A stretch of 22,500 bases of DNA, from the NCBI RefSeq assembly GCF_000499385.1, contig NW_013654434.1:1-22500 (forward strand). Direction: 5' to 3'. The position numbers were made by a program, and so were the translations under genes. Position 1 is the stretch's first letter, and each line of letters starts with the position of its first letter. This DNA comes from Eimeria necatrix (Eukaryota; Apicomplexa; Conoidasida; Eucoccidiorida; Eimeriidae). Below, piece by piece: positions 10,147 to 20,315 of this stretch. The notes below the pieces were generated by a model. It did not search any database and was not told where the DNA came from. It was given only the letters and a program-made list of their open reading frames with translations.

Positions 10147-10174
10147 AGGAGACAGAAACAAGTTTGTGTCTCCT
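10147..10174. repeat. Second GGAGAC hairpin
   Basis: Arms AGGAGACAGAAAC (10147-10159) and GTTTGTGTCTCCT (10162-10174) pair over 13 nt with one mismatch and a 2-nt spacer. It sits just before the TAAA microsatellite. Confidence 0.8.
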
Positions 10175-10190
10175 TTTCAAATTGACAAAC

Positions 10191-10257
<67 letters not shown>

Positions 10258-10258
10258 A
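10191..10258. repeat. TAAA microsatellite, about 17 units
   Basis: Uninterrupted TAAA repeats spanning about 68 nt, at the switch from CAG-rich to AT-richer DNA. Confidence 0.95.
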
Positions 10259-10358
10259 ACAACCACTTTTTTGATTTATTCATAAACTAAACTTAGAAAC
10301 TTTTGCTTCAAATGACTCACTTAGAAAGCCTTAATAGAGCCCCAATACCTCAACCCTA

Positions 10359-10765
10359 AGGGGGCCCCACACTCTAGGGGGCCCCACACTCTAGGGGGCC
10401 CCACACTCTAGGGGGCCCCACACTCTAGGGGGCCCCACACTCTAGAGGGGCCCCACACTCTGAGGGGGCCCCACAATCTAGAGGGGCCCCACACTATGTG
10501 GGGGCCCCACACTCTAGGGGGGCCCCACACTCTAGGGGTGGCCCACACTGTAGGGTGGGGGCCCCCACACTCTAGGGGGCCCCCACACTCTAGGGGGGCC
10601 CCACACTCTAGGGGGGCCCCACACTCTAGGGGGGCCCCACACTCTAGGGGGGCCCCATACTCTGAGGGGGCCCCACCCTCTGAAAGGGCCCCACACTCTG
10701 AGGGGGCCCCAAACTCTGAGGGGGCCCCACAATTTAGGGGGGCCCCACAATCTAAGAGGGCCTCC
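10359..10765. repeat. GGGGCCCC minisatellite, about 22 units of 18-20 bp
   Basis: The unit is close to GGGGGCCCCACACTCTAG, with variants such as CTGAGG, AATCTAG and CATACTC. Each unit contains the self-complementary GGGGCCCC. Both strands are open in several frames (repeating Gly-Ala-Pro motifs), a consequence of the repeat and not evidence of a gene. Confidence 0.95.
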
Positions 10766-10966
10766 AAAGGGGCCCTCTTTGGGGCCCCCCAGAAGAATTT
10801 CTTAGGGGGCCCCCCAAAAGGGCCCTCAGCAGGGCTCGTTGGGGGCCCCTAGGGGGCCCCTAAGAAGGCTAAAATGGGGACTTCTGGGGGCCCCCAGCTG
10901 GGCCTTTTAGGGAAACCCTAAAAGGGTTTACAGAAGGGCTTTAGAGGGTATTCTAGAAGGGGGGGC
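10766..10966. other. Decayed GGGGCCCC-rich tail of the minisatellite
   Basis: Irregular GGGGGCCCC, AAAGGGGCCC and CCCTAAAAGGG motifs continue after the regular array and lead into telomere-like repeats at about 10967. No gene seen. Confidence 0.6.
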
Positions 10967-11408
10967 CCTCTAGGGTTTAGGGTTTAGGATAGGGTTTAGG
11001 GTTTCAAGTCTTGGCTAGAGTGTAGAACTGCGGAGCTAGGGTTTACGCTGTAGGCCAGGGTTTAGGGTTTACGCTAGGGTTTAGGGTTTACGCAGGGATT
11101 TCTGTCGAGATTGGGGTTTAGGTCACGCGCAGGGTTTAGGGTTTAGGGTTTGTGTCAGGGCTTAGGGTTTAGGTTAGGGTTCAGGTTTAGGCTCTAAGTT
11201 GGAGCTGAGGGCATAAGGCTTAGCACAGTGTTTAGGGTTTAGGGTTTAGGGTTTAGGGTTTAGGCGGGGGTTTAGGATTCAAACTGGGGTTTAGGGTTTA
11301 GAGTGCTTCGCCAGGTGCCAGACTTCCGGGACTACAGATTGTCGGTTTGTGTTGGCGGCCTTGACCTAGGGTTTAGGGTTTAGGGTTTAGGGTTTAGGGT
11401 TTAGGGTC
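10967..11408. repeat. Interspersed telomere-like TTTAGGG arrays
   Basis: Many short TTTAGGG runs, often only two units (10970-11005, 11055-11090, 11135-11150), and longer arrays at 11230-11262 and 11368-11408, mixed with degenerate units (TTTACGC, TTCAGG) and unique spacer. No gene seen. Confidence 0.9.
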
Positions 11409-11966
11409 TAGTACCCTGGGGCCCTCATGTGGTCTTTTTATTCCCTTTTTTGTTTGAAAAAAGAAAATAAAAAGTTCTTGTCTGACAAACATTTGATTTA
11501 TATTTTAGCATAATGCAAATTAAAATATTTAAGTTATATTTTAATCATTTAACTCTTCCTAATAATTTTATTTATTTTATTTATTATCACTCCTGTCTTC
11601 ACACTCCTTCTGAGGTGTACAGACAGCTCGGCTGTCTATACACCGCAGCTGCATGCACAATTATTTTTTCTTTTTTTATTTTTTTCATTTTTGGAAAATT
11701 TGCTTTTAGGCAATAAATAAAGATATTTAAATGCAAAAAAGATGCAAATAAATGCATAAATAAAGCTTGACTTTTAGGCATTTTAAGTACTTTTAAAAGT
11801 AATATATTTATCCATATTTTCATTTTATTTTAATTATTTTAATTATTTTAATTATTTAAATTATTCCAGTTTTATTTTCCTCGCATTTGCCCCATTCCTG
11901 CAGCAGAAAATGTGTCTCGTTTGCTGCTGCTGCAAATTCAAGAAAAAACACGCTCAGAGATAACCC
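11409..11966. other. AT-rich gene-free island
   Basis: Markedly AT-rich, with ATTTTAATT-type repeats (11818-11868). Short ORFs here encode only low-complexity Ile/Phe/Lys-rich sequence and are not supported as genes. The one structured element is the hairpin plus GCAGCTGCATGC at 11614-11657. Confidence 0.6.
11614..11657. repeat. Hairpin plus TACACCGCAGCTGCATGC element, copy 1
   Basis: GTGTACAGACAGC (11615-11627) pairs with GCTGTCTATACAC (11631-11643) across a 3-nt loop with one mismatch. It is followed by CGCAGCTGCATGCA. The 18-nt TACACCGCAGCTGCATGC (11639-11656) is identical at 19438-19455. Function unknown. Confidence 0.75.
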
Positions 11967-12497
11967 AAACCCTAAACCCTAAACCCTAAACCCTAAACCC
12001 TAAATTGTTGTTAGGCAAAACAAATCCGAAAAAAAGGGTTTTTTGTCGAGGATATTGAAAACCTCAGTATTGAAACGCTGGCCGTTGGCCCCAGAACCCT
12101 GGACCCTAAACCCTAAACCCTAAACCTCAATCATTAAACCCTAAACCCTAAACCCTAAATGCTCGGTTTGACCTTCCCAAGGCTTTTCAAACGAGGTTTC
12201 AGGCTTCGAAGCTGCAGAAACAATAAAGATTCAAACCCTAAACCCTAAACCCTAAACCCTAAATTGTGGTTTGCGCTTCGCTAGCTCGGCAGTACAACTC
12301 GGTGAAGAGCACAGCTCGCTTCACTTCTCACGGGCAGCTCTTAGTGCATAGGCCTGCATTTAGGGTTTAGGGTTTAGGGTTTAGGTTTTAGGATTTAGGG
12401 TTTAGGGTTTAGGGTTTAGGGTTTAGGGTTTAGGGTCGTGGCATGCCAGCTAACGGTGTGTGCCAGCGGGGGCTGCTGCTAGTCACGTGGGGCCCTT

Positions 12498-12505
12498 TGC
12501 ATGCA
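12498..12505. promoter_or_regulatory. TGCATGCA motif upstream of gene C
   Basis: Perfect palindromic TGCATGCA about 600 nt before the gene C ATG. This octamer is a known apicomplexan AP2-factor recognition motif. It also occurs in coding sequence here (635, 8921), so it is weak evidence for a promoter. Confidence 0.3.
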
Positions 12506-12583
12506 GATAAAATTAAAATAAGAAATTAAATTAAAATAAATTTTAAAAATAAGATATGCAAAAAGAGAAAAATAAAACTCGAG

Positions 12584-12591
12584 TGCATGCA
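12584..12591. promoter_or_regulatory. Second TGCATGCA motif upstream of gene C
   Basis: A second perfect copy 86 nt downstream of the first, about 520 nt before the ATG. Two copies in the gene C upstream region fit a promoter better than a single copy, but this remains weak. Confidence 0.3.
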
Positions 12592-12870
12592 GCTGCAGCC
12601 AGCAGCAGCAGCAGCTGCCGCTGCAGCAGCCTGCTGCTGCTGCTGCGCTGTTTGTCTTTTGGTTTGGGTTTAGCGGCCTTCTTTGAAATTAAATTCTTCA
12701 GTTGACCCTAAACCCTAAACGCTAAACCCTAAACCCTAAACCCTAAACCCTAAACCCTGATTCTCACGCACGCCGGGAGGGACGCTGCCTCAGACGAGTG
12801 CCGGCAACCCCAGCGGCCTCTAAACCCTAAACCCTAAACCCTAAACCCTAAACCCTAAACCCTAAACCTC

Positions 12871-13073
12871 TAACCAAGGCAATTGTAGGGAGTCACTTAC
12901 CAGCTGGAGAAAACAGTAGCAGCTGCTGCAGTAAGAACGCCAACAGCTGCTGCCGCCGCCGCAGCAGCAGCAGCAGCAGCAGCACAGCAGCAGCAGCAGC
13001 GCCGACGACAGTAGCAGCAAGAGCCGCAGCAGCCAAGGGACCAGCAGCAGCAACACAACCGCCACCAGCAGCT

Positions 13074-13108
<35 letters not shown>
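12871..13108 (+). other. Probable 5' leader of gene C
   Basis: Between the last upstream telomere-like array and the ATG lie about 240 nt dominated by CAG repeats (12960-13107), with the run ending directly at the ATG. No other gene is visible. Confidence 0.45.
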
Positions 13109-13109
<1 letters not shown>

Positions 13110-13325
13110 TGGAGGCTGCTGTTGCTCCGCCAACTGCGGCTAACTTCGAGGCCATTGCTGCTGCTCTCGAGAGCCCCGACAGCAGCAGCAGGCAGCAGGC
13201 GCAGCAGCTGCTGCAGCAGCTGCAGCAGCAAAGAGAGGACTGCAGCGAACTCTGCCTCGCCATAGTAGACGCAGCAGCAGATGCAGCAGCAGCAACAGTG
13301 GCAGCCATTCTCCTTCGCAGCGCGG
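13109..13325 (+). CDS. Gene C exon 1
   Basis: ATG follows a (CAG)n leader. It encodes 72 residues of amphipathic helices with the importin-beta N-terminal pattern (SSRQQAQQLLQQL, then TVAAILLRSA). Donor GCGG|GTAGGC, phase 1. Confidence 0.72.
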
Positions 13326-13876
13326 GTAGGCCTGAGGTTCTAGGGTTTAGGGTTTAGGGTTTAGGGTTTAGGGTTTAGGGTTTAGGGTTTAGAGTTTAGG
13401 GTTTGCAGACCTCTGAGCGGTTCGCAGTGTCGAGGGCGCACACCGTAGGCTGCAGCACCGGGGGTTTAGGGTTTAGGGTTTAGGGTTTAGGGTTTTTATA
13501 TGCGGACTGGCGACGAGGGTTTAGGGTTTAGGAATTAGGGTTTATGTGGTTTGCTGCAGCGCTGTGGCACTGGAATGCGCACATTGCTGCTAAGAGAGCA
13601 GCAGCAACTCGCGAGCTGTGTGCAGACCCAGGCGACGCAGCAGCAGCAGCAGCAGCAGCAGCAGATGCTGCTGCTGCTGCTGCTGCGCTGAAGCAGTATG
13701 TGCTGCGCATGCAGCAGCTCATGGCCAACATGGTGCTGCTGCTGCAGCGGAGGGCAGCAGCAGGAATTAGTGGTTAGTCTCTCTTTATTTGCTGCTGTTG
13801 CTGCTGCTGCTGTTACTTCTGCTGCTGCTTCCATTTAACTGCTGCTGCTCTTGCTTTTTCTGCCGCCGCTCTTTTA

Positions 13877-13918
<42 letters not shown>

Positions 13919-14030
13919 TGTGCTGACCCAACCGGTCGCGATGCTGCTGCTGCAGGTGTTGCCCTTGCTGCTGCTGCCGCTGCCACTGCAGCTGCTGTTG
14001 CAAGGAGACTACTGCTGCTGCTGCTGCACT

Positions 14031-14072
<42 letters not shown>

Positions 14073-14524
14073 AGGCAGCGCTGAGCGTCAGCTGTCGCAT
14101 GCATTTTGCTGCTTGGCTAAAAAGGGCCTCGCCACAGAGTCTTCTGTCTTTATATCCGCTCTTAAAAACATTCTCAATGAGGTCAGACTGCAGCTAGGGT
14201 TTAGGGTTTAGGGTTTAGGGTTTAGGGTTTAGGGTTTGCTGTGAGGGGCGTGTTTGTTCCTGCTCTTTCTACTCATGGGGGCCAAGCTAGGGTTTAGGGT
14301 TTAGGGTTTAGGGTTAGGGTTTAGGTGGGTTCATGCGGTCTTAATCATCTTCGCACGTTGAAACCCAAACCCTAAACCCTAAACCCTAAACCCGAGAGAC
14401 TTCTGGTTCTCGTTCTTTGCATGCTTATCTGCTCCTTTAAGGGTTTAGGGTTTAAAGCTTACTGCTGCTGCTGCTGCTGCGTCTATGCCCTGCGCACAGC
14501 AGAACGCAGCCCCCTACTTAACTG

Positions 14525-14573
<49 letters not shown>

Positions 14574-15300
14574 AGGTGATGTCCAGAGGCTACATGGAGC
14601 CGCTGCCTCTCTTTTGGCTGTCTCTGTTAACAGAGGCAGCGCAGGAGATGCAGCAGCAGCAGCAGCAGGGGCTGCAGCTGACGCTGCAGCAGCAGAATAG
14701 CTGCTGCAGCATCTTCCATAAGGAGCTGCTGCTGCCGCTGCTGCAGTGCGTGCTGCAGCGGCTGCAGTACATCCTAGACCATACGCAGCAGCAGCCCGCG
14801 AGTCACGAGGAGATAGGTGTGCTGCTGCTGCTGCTGCTGCTGCTGCTGCAAACACTGCTGCTGCTGCTGCTGCTGCTGCTGCTTCAAAGTGGCGGCATGC
14901 TCTGTGCAGCTGCTGCTGCAGTGCATGTATGTGCAGCTGCGGTGAAGTGGTTCTGGTGCTGCTGCTGCCATTGCCACTGCTGTTGCTGCTGCTGCAGATT
15001 CAGCTGCTGCTGCTGCTGCTGTTCCTGCTGCTGCTGCTGCTGCAGTCACTGGCGCCAGTGCTGCCACTGCTTTTAGAGCTAGCTTCGTCCCTGCAGCAGC
15101 TCTTGCTGCCGCACTTGCTGCTGCTGCAGTTGCTGCTGCTGCTGCTGCTGCTTGCGTGGGGTGTACGTACAGCTGCGATCCTGGCAGTGCTGGAGACAGC
15201 TTGCTGCTGGAGCTTCCGGCATTCGCTGCTGCTGCTGGGCAGCAGCGAAGACTTGCCTTTGGCGCCCCCAGCAGAGTGGCTTCCAGTGGTCTTTCCGGAA

Positions 15301-15335
<35 letters not shown>

Positions 15336-15599
15336 GGCCACGGAGGCTGCAGGAGGGGGCCGGGCGGGGCCCGCTGCTGCCGAGGGATCTGCTGCTGCTG
15401 CTGCTGCTGCTGCAGCAGGGGCCCTGTCTCCGCTGCCGCAGCAGGAAGGCCTTTTTGTGCTCGTGCTGCGGCTGTACAAGCTGCTGCGGCTGCAGCAGCA
15501 GCAGCAGCCGCAGCTGTTTGCTGCAGCGCGGTTTCTGCTGCAGCGGGTCGCCAAGTTCCGGCCTTCGGGCATGGAGGAGGCGCTGCTGGAGGCCGACGC

Positions 15600-15642
<43 letters not shown>

Positions 15643-15773
15643 TTTCCACTTCGGAAAGCTTCTTCTGGATCTGTCTCCAAAGCCAAAAAAAGGAGACTCG
15701 CGGAACTCATTTTTGTCCCCTTGCTGCATGTGCTGCTCGACTTAATAGAGACCTGCTCCTTCTATGAGCGCCT

Positions 15774-15822
<49 letters not shown>

Positions 15823-16461
15823 GCAGAGTTCACGGAGCTGGAGCTGGAGGAGGTGCGGGACCTCTGCGCTTCTCTCGCCAACATTGCAGGTGACTGTCTC
15901 CTTTTATTAATTATTTAATTTAATTTAATTTGATTTAATTTAATTTAATTTAATTTAATTAATTTTAATTAATTGTTAATCAATAATTATTATTTATTTA
16001 TTCGTTTTGTTCTTTTATTAGTTATTTGTTCTTCGCTTTATTACCCCCGGAAATGCATTTAAGTGAATAAATGAAAACAATCAAATTGATAATAAATAAA
16101 ATAAAATAAACAAAAGTGGAAAAACAATTGTGAGAAATAATAATAAAATAAAAAGAAATAAATAAAAATAAAAAAAAGACTTTGCTGCTTGCTGCCGCCA
16201 TTCAGTTCCCTAGAGAGAAGCAGCAAAAAGAAGACAAAAAAAGCAAGAAAAAGAAGCAAAAAGGAGACAAAAAGAAATAAAAGAAATAAAAAAGAAATAA
16301 TAAAAACAAGAAAATAAAAAAGAGAAAAAAAATAAAATAAATTAAAAATTAAAAGTAAAAGAGACATTTGCTGCTGGCGTTTGTGCAGGCTGCAACGCAG
16401 CACTTCCTGGAGTCCTTTTTGCTGTTTGCGGCAACAGAGCTTCTCCTCTTTTGGCCAGGCA

Positions 16462-16513
<52 letters not shown>

Positions 16514-16587
16514 GCGGTAGTAGCGGTAGCAGCAGCAGTGGTAGCATCAGCTGCAGCGGCGGCGGTAGCAGGTGCAGCAGCTCATAC

Positions 16588-16619
<32 letters not shown>

Positions 16620-16656
16620 GGTGCAGCAGCAGCTGGCTTGCTGGTGGCTTGAACAA

Positions 16657-16698
<42 letters not shown>

Positions 16699-17031
16699 TC
16701 GTGCGTTGCTGCGTCTCTCGGGCGCTCCTTCTTGTCTCTGTCTCGTTCTTTTTTAATATTATCAATTATAAATTAAACTTTCCTTAGATGCTGTTTGTCT
16801 TTAAATAAAATAATTAATTTTCCGGAAATAAATCATTTATTAATTTGCTTTTTTGTTTTGCTGCAGTTTGGGGATTGGCCTTCTTGCTGTTGCTGCAGGG
16901 GCCTCCGAAGGGGCCCCCCTTGCTGCTGAGGCCCTCGCGCTGCTGCTGCAGGCCTGGAGCACTTGGGCCTCCCGTTTGCTGCTGCTGGCGGACTCGCAGC
17001 AGCTGCTGCCGCCGCAGCAGCAGCAGCAGGT

Positions 17032-17071
<40 letters not shown>

Positions 17072-18714
17072 AAGATGCGGATCGAGGACGCCCCCTGGTG
17101 GCGCGCCTTTAGGGACTCAGCAGCACTTTTCGTCGAGACGTTTATCCACAAGCAAGCCAACCCTCAAACCCTAAACCCTAAACCCTAAACCCTAAACCCC
17201 AAACCCTAGCGCTGCCGCGCCCCACGTCCCTGCCTTTTGTTTTTCCATTTATCGAGGTTTAACTCCCGAAGCAGCGCGTGAAATGCCCAAGGGCTTGGAA
17301 ACTAGGGTTTAGGGTTTAGGGTTTAGGGTTTAGGGTTTAGGGTTTAGGGTTTGGACGCCGCAGGGGCCTGAACGCATGCAGCCAAAGGGAGGGCGAGGGC
17401 GAGGGGCAGCTGAAGGGCAAAAACACTTTCATCAGCAGCAGCAAAGAATCTGCATTAGGAGAGTTTTTGAATTCTTTAGTTGGTTTGTCTTTTGCTGCTG
17501 CTGCTCGCGCGGTGGCAGCAGCAGCAGCGAAGCAGCAGCAGCTGCTGCAGCTGCAGCAGCAGGCGCGCGACGCGGCGCTCGCCGCCCCCGCGCCGCAGCA
17601 GCTGCAGCAGCAGCTCCTGCTGCTGCAGCAGCAGCAGCAGCAGCAGCACTGGCTGCTGCTCTACACCCAACTCTTAATTGCAACTCACTCTGGGCCAGAA
17701 ACCCTCAGCAGCCAAAACGTGGCGCCCCCCAAGCAGCTGCTGCAGGACAAGGACGCCCAAACTGAGGTGAGGGTTTAGGGTTTAGGGTTTAGGGTTTAGG
17801 GTTTAGGGTCTAGGGTTTAGGGTTTGGGATTTGGGGCTGAGGGTTTAGAGTCTAGGGCCTTTTATTTTATCAGGGCTGAGGGTTTAGGGCTTGGCGCCCA
17901 GAATTCAGGGGTTCACGGTTTGTTTCTAGGGCCTTGGGGTTTAGGGTTTAGGGTTTAGGGTTTAGGGTTTAGGGTTTCCGGTGGGTGCGCAGCTTCTGCG
18001 GCTCCTAGATGCGACGTTTACGATGCTGGAGGCTGAAGTTGGCGCTTTGAGTTCCGCTGCTGCTGCTGCTGCTGCGGAGGCGCAGCAGCAGCAGCAGCAG
18101 CAGCAGCAGCTGCTGCTGCTGCAGGCGCAGCAGCAGCTGCCCTCCCCCGCAGTGCTGCAGGCGGGGCTGGGGCTGCTCTCTGTTGTAGCAAAAGCTTATT
18201 TGTTTAGAGAGAGACTAGCGAGGCCTTTGCTGGCAGACATTCTCTTGCCCGGTCAGCAAACCCTAAACCCTAAACCCTAAACCCTAAACCCTAAGCCCTA
18301 GGCCCTAAGCCCTGAGCTGTGGGCTGGACGCGCCCGCCCGCTCTGCTGAGCGGGTCCGTGGGGCTGGAGCGGGCCTACTTAGAATTTTCGCTTAGGGTTT
18401 AGGGTTTAGGGTTTAGGGTTTAGGGTTTAGGGTTTGGGGTTTAAGGTCTGGGAACTAGGGTTTAGTGGGCGTTTGTGCCCGTGAAGCATCCGCGCGCCGC
18501 CCTGCCCTGAAGCGGAGCCGCAGTGCTGCTCACGGTTTAGGGTTTAGGGTTTAGGGTTTAGGGTTTAGGGTTTAGGGTTTAGGGTTTGTGCGCGCAGAGG
18601 GCGGCCTTAAGGTGCTAAACGCGGGTGTGTCTCTTGCTGCCAGGTGTCTCCTTGCTGCTCCACAGCACCCCAGCCTCAGCGTAGCCAGCGTGGGGGCCCT
18701 TTGTGTGTGAGTAC

Positions 18715-18760
<46 letters not shown>

Positions 18761-18858
18761 CAACAGCAGCGGCAGCAGCAGCAGCAGCAGCAGCAGCAGC
18801 GGCAGTAGCAGCAGCAGCAGCAGCAGCGGCTCGTGCACTCACTGCGGCTCTGTGCTTG

Positions 18859-18906
<48 letters not shown>

Positions 18907-19217
18907 AGGTTTGCTGACAGCCGCAACCCTTGCTGCGCCTACCTCTGGGAGTGTGAGGTTTTCCAGGCGCTGCTGGAGGCTTGCTGCAGCTGCTGCGCGG
19001 GGCTGCTGCAGCCGCAGGCAGCAGCAGCAGCAGCAGCAGCAGCAGCGGGGTCAAGCTCGAGCACGGCGCCCGCAGATAGCAGCAACTGCAGCAGCAGCAG
19101 CAGCAGCAGCAGCGCCCTGCGGCAGCTGTCCAGCAAGTGCTGCGCCCGCCTCTTTGCTGTTTTTGCTGCTGCTGCTGCTCCCTCGGACCAGCTGTGGGAC
19201 CTGGCCACGAGGCATGT

Positions 19218-19258
<41 letters not shown>

Positions 19259-19352
19259 TGCGGCGCAGCGGCACTTTGCTCAGCGAAGAAGTTGCTGCTA
19301 CCCGCACTGCTGCGCTGCTGCAGCGCTGCAGCGTCAGCTTCGGGGTGCTGCA

Positions 19353-19388
<36 letters not shown>

Positions 19389-19686
19389 CAAGAAGCAGCA
19401 GCTGCCGGCTCCTGCGGTAAGCCCCTTCGGGTGTACGTACACCGCAGCTGCATGCGCATGCAAAACCCTGAGGAGCCAGAAAGTGTTTTATAATTCAAAA
19501 TGATTTTTAATTTAAATTATTTTTAATTTAAAATAATTTATAATTTAAAATGTTTTAGAATTTAAAATGAATTATAATTTAAAATGTTTTAGAATTTAAA
19601 ACAATTTATGTTTTAATTTCCATGAATTCAATTCAGCTTCTTGAACCCCCTTGCCTCCTTGTCCTTCCAACGCCCCAACACTTCCG

Positions 19687-19761
<75 letters not shown>

Positions 19762-20262
19762 ATAGATTTGCTGGGTACTGAGCATGCTGGGGGGCCTCGC
19801 ATGGGGCACTGGGTCTTGGGGGGCCCCCCGTTTGCTGCAGTGGATGGGGCCCCACTTTGGCTGCGTCTTTGCTGTAATTCGTGCTGCAGCAGCAGACGCA
19901 GCAGCTGTGACCGAGTAAACCCTAAACCCTAAACCCTAAACCCTAAACCCTAGGCCCTCAGCGCCAAACCCTAGGCTTCAACCAGGGACGCACAGAGCAG
20001 CAAAACGCAGCCATCGATTTCCCTTCCTCGGCTCTAAACCCTAAACCCTAAACCCTAAACCCTAGTTTCTCCTGTGTTCGCAGTCTTGCGCTAAACCCCA
20101 GGCCATAAGCCGCTTTTCATTGTCAAGGGTTTAGTGTTTACGGGTCAGGGTTTAGGGTTCAGGGTTTAGGGTTTGGGGACGCATCTGCTGCTCCTTAGTT
20201 CTCCTTTCGCCGCCAGCCCTTCACATCCCACTTTGCCGCTGTGCTGCTGCTGCTGCTACTGC

Positions 20263-20315
<53 letters not shown>

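Larger units (their letters stand above)
9721..10190. other. 3' flank of gene B
   Basis: No gene supported. It contains CTG tracts (9793-9826), GGGGGCCCC motifs (about 9906-9952), CAG runs (10008-10100) and two GGAGAC inverted repeats listed separately. The 3' UTR of gene B probably lies here. Confidence 0.5.
11967..12870. repeat. Telomere-like arrays in both orientations upstream of gene C
   Basis: CCCTAAA-oriented arrays at 11970-12004, 12102-12160, 12235-12264, 12706-12760 and 12821-12867 flank a TTTAGGG-oriented array at 12359-12436, so orientation switches twice. Between them is unique sequence, plus a small CAG/CTG island (12597-12650). Confidence 0.9.

Noticed and set aside
10359..10765. 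Regular repeats that might be read as a CRISPR array
   Set aside because: Units are contiguous with no unique spacers, and the genome is eukaryotic.
10408..10852. Overlapping ORFs encoding repeating Gly-Ala-Pro units on both strands
   Set aside because: They follow the minisatellite period exactly and are open on both strands, as expected from the repeat.
11513..11823. Short ORFs in the AT-rich island
   Set aside because: Low-complexity AT-driven sequence with no recognisable domain or splice support.
16389..16756. Exon 6 read in the Ala frame
   Set aside because: It matches exon 5 phase but gives an unconvincing start (G-C-N-A-A-L-P-G); the other frame gives clear helices. Kept as an alternative only.
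18641..18706. Acceptor at GCTGCCAG|GTGTCTCC for exon 10
   Set aside because: Its phase does not match exon 9; the frame stays open upstream to GCGCGCAG|AG, which does.
14576..19416. Transportin-3/importin-13 identity for gene C
   Set aside because: Some helices (IFVPLLHVLLDLIE, LWDLATRHV) also resemble that subfamily, but the order and spacing across exons 7-18 fit exportin-4 better in my reading. A profile search would decide.
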